A stretch of DNA of 64,000 nt. Source: Anaerosporobacter sp031551385. GTDB lineage: Bacteria > Bacillota > Clostridia > Lachnospirales > Lachnospiraceae. The notes under the pieces were generated by a model. It saw nothing but the letters and a program-made list of their open reading frames with translations, had not been told where the DNA came from and did no database searches. The stretch spans positions 1 through 64,000 of the forward strand of contig NZ_JAVBNS010000016.1 of NCBI RefSeq assembly GCF_031551385.1, written 5' to 3'. Below, piece after piece: positions 42,397-51,156 of the stretch. Within the stretch, counting starts at the first letter, position 1. Each line of letters opens with the position of its first letter. Both the position numbers and the translations under genes were made by a program.

Positions 42397-44601
42397 ATGA
42401 AGCAACAAGAACTAATTAATTTAGTAAAAGAGATGAGTCTGTCAGAAAAAGTCAACCAATTGTTACAAGTGACAAGCGGTTTTTATACAGAGGAAGCAAT
42501 ACTTACGGGGCCGATTAGAGAGAACGGTATTACAGAGGAAAGTGTTGCGACGGCTGGAACGGTAATTGGTCTTTTAGGTGCGGAGAAATATAGGGAAGTC
42601 CAAGATGCCTATATAGAGAAACACCCACATAAGATACCATTATTGTTTATGCTAGACGTGATCAATGGATTCCGTACAATTTTTCCTATTCCATTAGGAC
42701 AAGGAGCAACATTTGAGCCAGAACTTTCAAAACGTCTAGCTCAAATCGCAGCAAAGGAATCAGCAGTTTCTGGTATTCATGTAACATTTGCCCCGATGGT
42801 GGATCTTGTAAGAGATGCAAGATGGGGACGTGTTATGGAGTCTACTGGAGAAGATGGAAAACTTAATAGTGATTTTGCAAAAGCTATGGTGGAAGGTTTT
42901 CAAGGTGATGATGTAGGAAAACAGTATAGTATTGGAGCTTGTGTGAAGCATTTTGCAGCATATGGAGCACCTACGGCAGGTAGAGAATACAATACGGTTG
43001 AGTTGTCAGAGAATACATTACGTTGCTACTATCTTCCAGCGTATAAAGCAGCAATCGATGCAGGTGTAGAGATGGTTATGACCTCTTTCAATACATTGAA
43101 TGGAGTTCCGTCAACAGGAAATGAATGGCTAATGGGAGATGTATTGCGCGATGAGATGGGATTTGATGGCGTATTAATTTCTGACTGGGCAGCTATTGAA
43201 GAGTTGATCTACCATGGTTATGCAAAGAATCGTGAGCAGGCTGGAGAACTTGCAATCAAAGCTGGTGTAGATATTGATATGATGACGGGTATCTATAGTA
43301 AAGAGCTTCTTGCTCTGATTGAGAGTGGTAAAGTGGATGAAAGCTTGGTAGATGAATCAGTGCTTCGTATTTTAACACTTAAGAATAAATTGGGTTTGTT
43401 TGAAAATCCATATAAGGATGCAGATCCTATTAAAGAAAAAGAAGTTATCTTATGTGAAGAACATAGAAAAGTAGCGTTAGAAGCTGCAGTAAAATCCTTT
43501 GTATTGCTTGAGAACGACGGTATCTTGCCACTAAAAGAGGGTGAGAAGATAGCATTCATAGGGCCTTTTGTGTCTGAGAAGGAAATTTATGGTGCATGGT
43601 CAATGATGGGTAGAGAGGAAGATTCGGTTTCTATCGTTGATGCATTTGCAAAATATAAAGATTGCTATACTATGACGTTTGTGCAAGGTGCTCCGATTCT
43701 TGGAGCGGAAGAGTATAAGCTGATTCCTAAGAATTGTGTTAAGGAAGTTTCAAAGGCAGAAGAAGACCAAATGCTTGCAGAAGCTATTGAAGCTGCAAAA
43801 GGCGCAGATAAAGTTATTCTTGCTATTGGTGAACATAGATTGATGTCAGGTGAAGCAGCTAGTAGAACGGATTTATTACTTCCTGAAGTTCAACAAAGAT
43901 TGCTTCGAGCTGTTTATGAAGTGAATCCTAATATTGCTGTTGTTTTATTCACGGGAAGACCTTTGGATTTACGTGAAGTTTCAGAAAAATCAAAAGCAAT
44001 CTTAACCGTATGGATGCCTGGAACAGAAGGTGGTAACGCGATTGCAAATGTACTTACTGGTGATTTCAATCCAAGTGGAAAACTTCCTATGAGTTTCCCT
44101 TACTGTGTGGGACAAGTTCCTGTTCATTATAATGAATATTTTACTGGAAGACCTTTCGATAAAAAGTCAGGTGAAGTGATGTATCGTTCTAACTATAGAG
44201 ATGTTCCAAATGATCCTCTATATCCTTTTGGATATGGGCTTAGCTATACAACATTTGCTTACTCTAATCTTACACTAAGCAAGGAAGAGATGACTGCTGA
44301 TGAACAAATCACGGCTAGTGTAACGCTGAAGAATACAGGTGATTGTATTGGTACAGAAACGGTTCAATTATATGTCAGAGACTGTTTTGGTAGCGTAGTT
44401 CGTCCAAGAAAAGAATTAAAGGATTATCAAAAGGTTACATTACAAGTAGGAGAAGAACAGGTGATTTCCTTTAGCATTAATGAGGAGATGTTAACGTTCT
44501 GTAGAGCGGATATGAGCTTTGGTAGTGAACCTGGCGAATTCTATGTTTATATTGGGGCAGATAGTAGTACGGAGGAATATGCGGCTTTTGAATTGAGATG
44601 A
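42397..44601 (+). CDS. GH3 beta-glucosidase
   Basis: This 734-residue cytoplasmic enzyme (no signal peptide) has a GH3 N-terminal barrel with the nucleophile D263 in GVLISDWAAIEELI and FAPMVDLVRDARWGRVMES. The GH3 C-terminal domain carries KGADKVILAIGEHRLMSGEAASRTDLLLPEVQ, followed by a fibronectin-III-like tail (TVQLYVRD...RPRKELKDYQKV). Beside an SOGP-type phosphorylase, sophorose or short sophoro-oligosaccharides are likely substrates, as for the Listeria locus enzyme. AGAAAGGGCAACAAA precedes ATG. Confidence 0.92.
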   Translation: MKQQELINLVKEMSLSEKVNQLLQVTSGFYTEEAILTGPIRENGITEESVATAGTVIGLLGAEKYREVQDAYIEKHPHKIPLLFMLDVINGFRTIFPIPLGQGATFEPELSKRLAQIAAKESAVSGIHVTFAPMVDLVRDARWGRVMESTGEDGKLNSDFAKAMVEGFQGDDVGKQYSIGACVKHFAAYGAPTAGREYNTVELSENTLRCYYLPAYKAAIDAGVEMVMTSFNTLNGVPSTGNEWLMGDVLRDEMGFDGVLISDWAAIEELIYHGYAKNREQAGELAIKAGVDIDMMTGIYSKELLALIESGKVDESLVDESVLRILTLKNKLGLFENPYKDADPIKEKEVILCEEHRKVALEAAVKSFVLLENDGILPLKEGEKIAFIGPFVSEKEIYGAWSMMGREEDSVSIVDAFAKYKDCYTMTFVQGAPILGAEEYKLIPKNCVKEVSKAEEDQMLAEAIEAAKGADKVILAIGEHRLMSGEAASRTDLLLPEVQQRLLRAVYEVNPNIAVVLFTGRPLDLREVSEKSKAILTVWMPGTEGGNAIANVLTGDFNPSGKLPMSFPYCVGQVPVHYNEYFTGRPFDKKSGEVMYRSNYRDVPNDPLYPFGYGLSYTTFAYSNLTLSKEEMTADEQITASVTLKNTGDCIGTETVQLYVRDCFGSVVRPRKELKDYQKVTLQVGEEQVISFSINEEMLTFCRADMSFGSEPGEFYVYIGADSSTEEYAAFELR

Positions 44602-44612
44602 TGATATAAGTG

Positions 44613-44669
44613 GCAAAAGGTTATATGTTTCATGCTTGCATGAAATGCGTAGCAATCCATATATCAGTT
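44613..44669 (+). repeat. Dispersed hairpin repeat D2
   Basis: Hairpin TTTCATGC/GCATGAAA inside a segment sharing four ordered blocks with 17640-17709. Located between the GH3 and SGNH-like genes. Confidence 0.6.
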
Positions 44670-44709
44670 GAGATTAAAATATCAATAACAAGAATGGAAT
44701 GATAAAGTG

Positions 44710-45456
44710 ATGAAAGAATGGAAGATGCTTGCGGTTGGAAACAGTTTCACACAAGATAGTTTGTATTATCTTCATGACTTGGCAAAGGCGGGAGATATTG
44801 AATTAAAGGCAGTTAATCTATATATTGGTGGTTGTTCGTTAGAACGTCACTGGAACAACGTTGAATCAGATGCAAAAGAATATATGTATGAAGAGAATGG
44901 TGAGTCAACAGAGCGATATGTATCCATTAATGAGATGCTAGTGGAAGATGATTGGGACTATATTATAACGCAACAAGCAAGCCATGATAGTGGAATAAAG
45001 GAAACCTATTTTCCTTACTTAGAACAATTAGTAGAACATTTTAAATCTAATGTTCCTAATGCAGAATGTTTATTGCAAAAAACATGGGCATATGAGCAAG
45101 ATAGTAATCATGAGGAGTTCCCTAGATATCATTGCAATCAACAACAGATGTATAACCAATTAAGTGAATGTTATGAAGAAGCAGCAAAACGAATGGGATT
45201 ACGTTTAATACCAAGTGGAGATGTAATACAGTCTGTAAGAAAGAAAAAACCATTTCGTTACGAATTGGGAGAGAAATCTTTATGTAGAGATGGATTTCAT
45301 ATGGATATGATTTATGGACGATATCTATTATCCGCAGTAATCTATTCTTTTCTTTTTGAAAAGGACATTCGTGAGAATACCTTCTTCCCTGAATGTGCAG
45401 AGAGAGAAGGTATTGAAGTAATTAAACAATGTGTTTATAAAATGCTTAATCCATAG
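44710..45456 (+). CDS. SGNH-hydrolase-like protein (DUF4886-type)
   Basis: This 248-residue cytoplasmic protein has AVGNSFTQD (Ser of block I), GGCSLERHW (Gly of block II), ITQQASHDSG, and RDGFHMDMIYGRY (Asp-His of block V). This is an SGNH esterase layout. It may remove ester decorations from imported oligosaccharides; substrate is inferred from location only. ATG 44710 chosen; GTG 44707 is also possible. Confidence 0.75.
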   Translation: MKEWKMLAVGNSFTQDSLYYLHDLAKAGDIELKAVNLYIGGCSLERHWNNVESDAKEYMYEENGESTERYVSINEMLVEDDWDYIITQQASHDSGIKETYFPYLEQLVEHFKSNVPNAECLLQKTWAYEQDSNHEEFPRYHCNQQQMYNQLSECYEEAAKRMGLRLIPSGDVIQSVRKKKPFRYELGEKSLCRDGFHMDMIYGRYLLSAVIYSFLFEKDIRENTFFPECAEREGIEVIKQCVYKMLNP

Positions 45457-45463
45457 ACCATAG

Positions 45464-46195
45464 TTATTTGAGTTCTAAGTATCCGTATCCATTTTTGCAT
45501 AAACCACACCATTCCAATATAGAAGAAAGTGCAGAGATGCGGCGTAGTACAGAATCACCAAGTGCTATGCCGTATGCTTTGTGTGCGACATAACCTTCTA
45601 TGGTATCTAGCGCGAGTTGCCCTTCGCCAAGTTTTGATTTCATTGCATTTCCTTTTGTTGCTTTTCCGCCTAAGTTGTTAAGCAATTCAATAGCACAATC
45701 AAAGGCTTTCCAAGTTAATAGATTTCCGTTGGGAAGATTGGAGGCATAGATGCCATTGCCGAATTCTTCGTAATAGATTGTGAAGGTTTTGTTATTAGTT
45801 AAGCTGATATCAGCTACACCTTTGAACTCATTGAGTTTTGTTTTGATTTGTTTGGTTGCGAGACTTTCATCTTTATAGATAGGAAGAGTTTCGACAATTA
45901 CTTCTATATTATATGTGTCAGAATAGGCAGTGGAATATCCCAAACGTTCTAACACTTGATCTAATCGTTTCTTTGCAGCAGGATAGGATAAACCTGATTG
46001 CTGCATTAATTCTTTTAAGTTTCCACGACATTTTAAATAATATTCAATAAACTGTAAGTCTTCATACGCAAGGTAGTTAAACTTGCTTAAAGAGAAATCG
46101 TTTGTTAATTCAAGACCACAATGCTTACAACTAAGACGTGTTGCTATTAATTTTTCCTTACATATAGGACAATGTCCAATCAATTCTGTATGCAT
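45464..46195 (-). CDS. DUF2089-like zinc-ribbon and helix-turn-helix protein
   Basis: In this 243-residue protein an N-terminal zinc ribbon CPICKEKL...CKHCG is followed by LEYDL-type helix-turn-helix NLKELMQQSGLSYPAAKKRLDQVLERLGY (DUF2089-like). A roughly 150-residue C-terminal region of unknown fold carries CGLCKNGYGYL near the end. Probably a transcriptional regulator. It converges on the SGNH-like gene with 7 bases between stops. AAGGAAG upstream. Confidence 0.7.
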   Translation of the reverse strand: MHTELIGHCPICKEKLIATRLSCKHCGLELTNDFSLSKFNYLAYEDLQFIEYYLKCRGNLKELMQQSGLSYPAAKKRLDQVLERLGYSTAYSDTYNIEVIVETLPIYKDESLATKQIKTKLNEFKGVADISLTNNKTFTIYYEEFGNGIYASNLPNGNLLTWKAFDCAIELLNNLGGKATKGNAMKSKLGEGQLALDTIEGYVAHKAYGIALGDSVLRRISALSSILEWCGLCKNGYGYLELK

Positions 46196-46225
46196 AAAAT
46201 CTTCCTTTCTTGTTATGAAATAGGG

Positions 46226-46554
46226 CGTACTTGTGTGGGAGATAGTGATGCAAAACTTCAGGTTTTTGGGGCTTCTTCGTTGCTGGACTATAACACAAAA
46301 ACACGCTGCACACCTAAGAACTTCTAAGTGTGTACGGTAAATATTGAAAAATTACGGAAACGCCCTCGATTCGGCATCCTGCCTCAGCTCAGGCTGGCTC
46401 GACCTCCTTGTCTCGCCTTCCTGGGGTATAGATGTACACACTAAGAAGTGCTTTAGGCGTTACACTATCGTTTTTTTAGTTATAGTTCCGTAGCGAAGAA
46501 GCCAGTCAAGGGAATCGAGTTTTGCAAATCTACGTTTATGGATACACAAGTACG
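46226..46554. repeat. 329-bp near-palindromic element, repeat C founder copy
   Basis: Terminal inverted repeats CGTACTTGTGT / ACACAAGTACG. Inner arms pair over about 90 bases (46250-46335 with 46441-46525), including GCAAAAC/GTTTTGC, GGCTTCTTCG/CGAAGAAGCC and ACTTCTAAGTGTGTAC with its complement. A loop of about 105 bases is relatively GC-rich. Solo-arm relatives occur at 14003-14114 and 2348-2398. No transposase. Confidence 0.75.
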
Positions 46555-47020
46555 GGTTATTGGTAGTGGATGTCTGAGGAGACTTAGTTATTTAGGCGTG
46601 TGTGTCTCGCAGTTGCGCTAGTGCATATAATGCACAAGAATCCTTTAAGTTGGTACAATTCATTGAGTTTCTGCGTATGTTGATTGATAGAGAGCACCTC
46701 GCAGTTGCGAATTTTGAGTTTTCAGATCGCTGAGTGGAGGGTGCACAGAGGGTAATGAACTTTCAAATATGCCTTAGCAATATATTTATCTTCCAACTTA
46801 CTTATAAAAAGGTAAAAAATAGGACATACTTAAATATGGAATGCATTTTTCTATAATATGGGTATGTACAAAATAAAAAAATAGGAATTAAGTAACGAAT
46901 GTGTTTCTTCTATATAATAAGAAGAATAACATATTAGAAAAAAGAATACAAGATAGTAGTGATAAAATTCATACTACTTTCGGATAGTAAAGATAATATG
47001 TATTGCATAGTATAAAAAAC

Positions 47021-47048
47021 AATAAAAAAACACCCCCAAAAGGGTGTT
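47021..47048 (-). terminator. Minus-strand intrinsic terminator overlapping the rpoB -35
   Basis: Read on the minus strand, AACACCC-loop-GGGTGTT is followed by TTTTTTTATT. No minus-strand gene lies immediately upstream of it. Confidence 0.55.
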
Positions 47049-47075
47049 GACAAGTCTGGATATTTATGCTAACAT
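47047..47075 (+). promoter_or_regulatory. rpoB promoter with extended -10
   Basis: TTGACA (47047-47052), 17 bases, TAACAT (47070-47075) preceded by TGC, an extended -10. Leader of about 87 bases to rpoB. Confidence 0.7.
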
Positions 47076-47168
47076 GAAAAATGCACTATTGTGGTGTCTT
47101 GTGCTTTAAATCGGATATGTGTTGATTATAGCACATTCATATAAAAATTTCAAGGGGTGAAAACGTCA

Positions 47169-50100
47169 ATGGATAAAAACAAAATACGTCCAATTAAAGT
47201 TGGTAATGGCATGAGAATGAGTTATTCCAAAGAAAAAGAAGTACTTGATATGCCTAATCTCATTGAAGTACAGAAAGACTCTTATAGATGGTTCTTAGAA
47301 GAAGGACTAAATGAGGTCTTTGATGACATCTCTCCTATCGCAGATTATAGCGGACACTTAAGCTTAGAGTTCGTTGATTTTACATTATGCGAAGATGATG
47401 TTAAGTATTCAATTGAGGAGTGTAAGGTTAGAGATGCTACTTATGCCGCGCCACTTAAAGTAAAAGTCAGACTTCATAACAAGGAAAATGACGAGATTAA
47501 TGAACATGATATTTTCATGGGTGATTTGCCAATAATGACAGAGACAGGTACATTTGTTATTAATGGAGCAGAACGTGTTATCGTTAGCCAGTTAGTACGT
47601 TCCCCTGGAATCTACTACTCAGTTGGACACGATAAGATTGGAAAAGAGTTATACTCATCTACAGTTATTCCAAACAGAGGTGCTTGGCTAGAGTACGAAA
47701 CAGACTCGAATGATATTTTCTATGTTCGTGTAGATAGAAACAGAAAAGTACCTATTACAGTACTTATTCGTGCACTTGGATTTGGTACAAATCAAGAAAT
47801 CTTAGATTTGTTTGGTGAAGAACCAAAAATCCTTGCAAGTATCACAAAAGATACTTCAGACAACTACCAAGATGGTTTATTAGAACTTTATAAAAAGCTT
47901 CGTCCAGGTGAACCATTATCAGTAGAAAGTGCGGAGAGTTTAATCAATAGCATGTTCTTTGATGCTAGAAGATATGACCTTGCTAAAGTTGGTCGTTACA
48001 AATTCAATAAGAAATTAGCACTTAAAAATAGAATTACTGGATTTACATTATCAGAAGATGTTATCAACATGGAAACTGGTGAAGTAGTTGCAGAGGCAGG
48101 AACATTCGTATCAGAAGAACTTGCAGTAGAAATTCAAAATACTGGTGTGCCATATGTCTTTGTTCAAACAGAAGAGAGAAATGTAAAAGTATTATCAAAC
48201 TTAATGGTAGACTTAGCAGAGTATGTTAATGTAAACAAAGAAGAATTAGGAATCACAGAAGATGTTTACTATCCAGTATTAAAAGCGATATTAGAAGAAA
48301 ATTCTAATGATGAAGATATTATCATTGCGGTTAAAAAGAATATCAATGAATTAGTTCCTAAACATATTACAAAGGACGATATCCTTGCTTCTATTAACTA
48401 TAACATGCATTTAGAGCATGGACTTGGTACAAGTGATGATATTGACCACTTAGGAAACAGAAGAATCAGAGCGGTTGGTGAGTTGCTTCAAAACCAATAT
48501 AGAATTGGTCTTTCAAGAATGGAGCGTGTTGTTCGTGAAAGAATGACAACGCAAGACTTAGAAGTAGTATCTCCACAATCCTTAATTAATATTAAACCTG
48601 TTACAGCTGCTGTCAAGGAATTCTTTGGTAGTTCTCAGTTGTCACAGTTCATGGATCAGAATAACCCTCTTAGTGAATTAACACATAAGAGACGTTTATC
48701 AGCACTTGGACCAGGTGGTTTATCAAGAGATAGAGCCGGATTCGAGGTTCGTGACGTTCACTATACACATTATGGTAGAATGTGTCCAATCGAAACTCCC
48801 GAAGGTCCAAACATCGGTCTTATCAACTCGCTTGCATCATATGCAAGAATTAATGAGTATGGTTTTGTAGAAGCTCCATATAGAAAAGTTGATAAAACAG
48901 ATCCGAAGAATCCAAGAGTAATTGATGAAGTTGTTTATTTAACAGCGGATGAAGAAGATAAATATGTAGTAGCGCAAGCGAATGAAGAATTAGATGACAA
49001 TGGATATTTTGTACGTAGTAATATCTCTGGTCGTTTTAGAGAAGAAACATCTGAGTTTGAAAAGGCTAAAATCGACTTAATGGACGTATCTCCTAAGATG
49101 GTATTCTCTGTTGCAACAGCTATGATTCCTTTCCTTCAAAACGATGATGCGAACCGTGCCCTAATGGGATCGAACATGCAACGTCAGGCAGTACCACTAT
49201 TAATTACAGAATCACCTGTTGTAGGTACTGGTATGGAAAGTAAAGCTGCAGTTGACTCTGGTAACTGTGTTGTTTCTAAGAAAGATGGTGTTGTTGAAAG
49301 AGCAACAGCAACAGAAATTCTTGTTAAGAACGATGATGGAACAAAAGATGTATACAAAGTTTCTAAGTTCCTTAGAAGTAACCAAAGTAACTGTTTGAAC
49401 CAAAGAACAGTAGTGTTCAAAGGTGACAGAGTACATGCTGGTCAAGTTATTGCAGATGGTCCATCTATTTCAAAAGGCGAGTTAGCACTTGGTAAAAACC
49501 CTCTTATTGGTTTCATGACTTGGGAAGGTTACAACTACGAAGATGCTGTACTTTTAAGTGAAAGATTAGTACAAGAAGATGTTTATACATCAATCCATAT
49601 TGAAGAATATGAAGCAGAATCAAGAGATACAAAACTAGGACCAGAAGAAATCACTAGAGATGTTCCTGGTGTTGGTGATGATGCATTAAAAGATCTTGAT
49701 GAAAGAGGTATTATCCGAATCGGTGCAGAAGTACGTGCAGGAGATATCCTTGTTGGTAAAGTTACACCTAAGGGTGAAACAGAATTAACAGCAGAAGAAA
49801 GACTTCTTCGTGCAATCTTCGGAGAGAAAGCAAGAGAAGTTCGTGATACTTCCCTTCGTGTACCTCATGGAGAATTTGGTATTATCGTTGATGCAAAAGT
49901 ATTCACTAGAGAGAATGGAGATGAATTATCTCCAGGTGTAAACGAAACCGTTCGTGTATACATCGCTCAAAAGAGAAAGATTCAAGTAGGAGATAAGATG
50001 GCGGGTCGTCATGGTAACAAGGGTGTTGTTTCCCGCGTATTACCAGCAGAAGATATGCCATTCCTACCAAATGGTCGTCCACTTGATATCGTACTTAACC

Positions 50101-51005
50101 CTCTAGGCGTACCTTCACGTATGAATATCGGTCAGGTACTTGAAATCCATTTAAGTCTTGCTGCTACAGCACTTGGATTTAAAGTTTCAACACCAGTATT
50201 CGATGGCGCAAACGAGTTTGATATCATGGATACATTAGAATTGGCTAATGACTATGTTAATACTTCATGGGAAGAATTCTATGAAAAATATAAAGATACC
50301 CTTCACCCAGATACAATGGATTTCCTTGAAAACAACATGGATTACCGTAAAGAATGGGAAGGTGTTCCGATCAATAGAGATGGTAAGGTAAGACTTCGTG
50401 ACGGTCGAACAGGAGAATATTTTGATAGTGCTGTAACAGTTGGTTTCATGCACTACTTGAAACTTCACCACTTGGTAGATGATAAGATTCATGCTCGTTC
50501 AACTGGTCCTTACTCATTAGTAACACAACAGCCACTTGGTGGTAAAGCGCAGTTCGGTGGACAGAGATTTGGAGAGATGGAAGTTTGGGCACTTGAAGCA
50601 TATGGTGCTGCTTACACATTGCAAGAAATCTTAACTGTTAAATCCGATGATGTTGTTGGTCGTGTTAAAACTTACGAAGCAATTATTAAAGGTGAGAATA
50701 TATCAGAACCTGGTATTCCTGAATCGTTCAAGGTACTTCTTAAAGAATTACAATCACTTGCTCTTGATGTTACTGTTCTTGATGAAAATGGAAATGAGAT
50801 TCAGATGACAGAAACAATCGATTATGGTGAAGAAGATTTAACTCCACTGATTGAGGGAGAAGAAAACTTCGGCTTTGGAGATGAACCATTTAGTGCAGCA
50901 GGATTCTCAGAGACTTCAGCAGAAGACGAAGAAGAAAGCATATTCGATGGTTTTGATACAGAGGAAGATATCGACCTTGGTAGTGACGAAGAGTTTGAAG
51001 ATTAA
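47169..51005 (+). CDS. rpoB: DNA-directed RNA polymerase beta subunit
   Basis: This 1278-residue subunit has a rifampicin-region FFGSSQLSQFMDQNNPLSE...THKRRLSALGPGG with the sensitive-type D, H and S residues. Also KMAGRHGNKGVVS and the C-terminal GGKAQFGGQRFGEMEVWALEAYGA. The tail after residue about 1215 is strongly acidic and ends DLGSDEEFED. ATG 47169 chosen over GTG 47157 because AAGGGG is 11 bases upstream of the ATG. Normally follows rplL; here 16 kb separates them. Confidence 0.98.
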   Translation: MDKNKIRPIKVGNGMRMSYSKEKEVLDMPNLIEVQKDSYRWFLEEGLNEVFDDISPIADYSGHLSLEFVDFTLCEDDVKYSIEECKVRDATYAAPLKVKVRLHNKENDEINEHDIFMGDLPIMTETGTFVINGAERVIVSQLVRSPGIYYSVGHDKIGKELYSSTVIPNRGAWLEYETDSNDIFYVRVDRNRKVPITVLIRALGFGTNQEILDLFGEEPKILASITKDTSDNYQDGLLELYKKLRPGEPLSVESAESLINSMFFDARRYDLAKVGRYKFNKKLALKNRITGFTLSEDVINMETGEVVAEAGTFVSEELAVEIQNTGVPYVFVQTEERNVKVLSNLMVDLAEYVNVNKEELGITEDVYYPVLKAILEENSNDEDIIIAVKKNINELVPKHITKDDILASINYNMHLEHGLGTSDDIDHLGNRRIRAVGELLQNQYRIGLSRMERVVRERMTTQDLEVVSPQSLINIKPVTAAVKEFFGSSQLSQFMDQNNPLSELTHKRRLSALGPGGLSRDRAGFEVRDVHYTHYGRMCPIETPEGPNIGLINSLASYARINEYGFVEAPYRKVDKTDPKNPRVIDEVVYLTADEEDKYVVAQANEELDDNGYFVRSNISGRFREETSEFEKAKIDLMDVSPKMVFSVATAMIPFLQNDDANRALMGSNMQRQAVPLLITESPVVGTGMESKAAVDSGNCVVSKKDGVVERATATEILVKNDDGTKDVYKVSKFLRSNQSNCLNQRTVVFKGDRVHAGQVIADGPSISKGELALGKNPLIGFMTWEGYNYEDAVLLSERLVQEDVYTSIHIEEYEAESRDTKLGPEEITRDVPGVGDDALKDLDERGIIRIGAEVRAGDILVGKVTPKGETELTAEERLLRAIFGEKAREVRDTSLRVPHGEFGIIVDAKVFTRENGDELSPGVNETVRVYIAQKRKIQVGDKMAGRHGNKGVVSRVLPAEDMPFLPNGRPLDIVLNPLGVPSRMNIGQVLEIHLSLAATALGFKVSTPVFDGANEFDIMDTLELANDYVNTSWEEFYEKYKDTLHPDTMDFLENNMDYRKEWEGVPINRDGKVRLRDGRTGEYFDSAVTVGFMHYLKLHHLVDDKIHARSTGPYSLVTQQPLGGKAQFGGQRFGEMEVWALEAYGAAYTLQEILTVKSDDVVGRVKTYEAIIKGENISEPGIPESFKVLLKELQSLALDVTVLDENGNEIQMTETIDYGEEDLTPLIEGEENFGFGDEPFSAAGFSETSAEDEEESIFDGFDTEEDIDLGSDEEFED

Positions 51006-51156
51006 GAAATAAAATAATAGAAACATCAGAACAAGCAGGAATGCTTGTTTTGGTGTCAATAAAGCTGTATGTATAATGAAGTCAATCGACATTGGACGGA
51101 ATTTTACTGTTTAAAGTAGAGTCCTTACACAGACAAACGAAGGGAGTGCCAGACAA

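Larger units (their letters stand above)
46196..47168. other. Long gene-free region upstream of rpoB
   Basis: Contains the 329-bp palindromic element, a short GC-richer stretch with two copies of CTCGCAGTTGCG (near 46608 and 46702), AT-rich DNA, a minus-strand-oriented terminator at 47021-47048, and the rpoB promoter. No protein-coding frame with a ribosome site was found. Confidence 0.6.

Noticed and set aside
46600..46720. Two copies of CTCGCAGTTGCG upstream of rpoB as a possible iteron or regulatory array
   Set aside because: Only two irregularly spaced copies with unrelated flanks; not enough to call a replication or regulatory element.
48600..48830. Rifampicin-resistance substitution in rpoB
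   Set aside because: The core region shows the usual sensitive-type residues (FMDQNN, THKRRLSALG).
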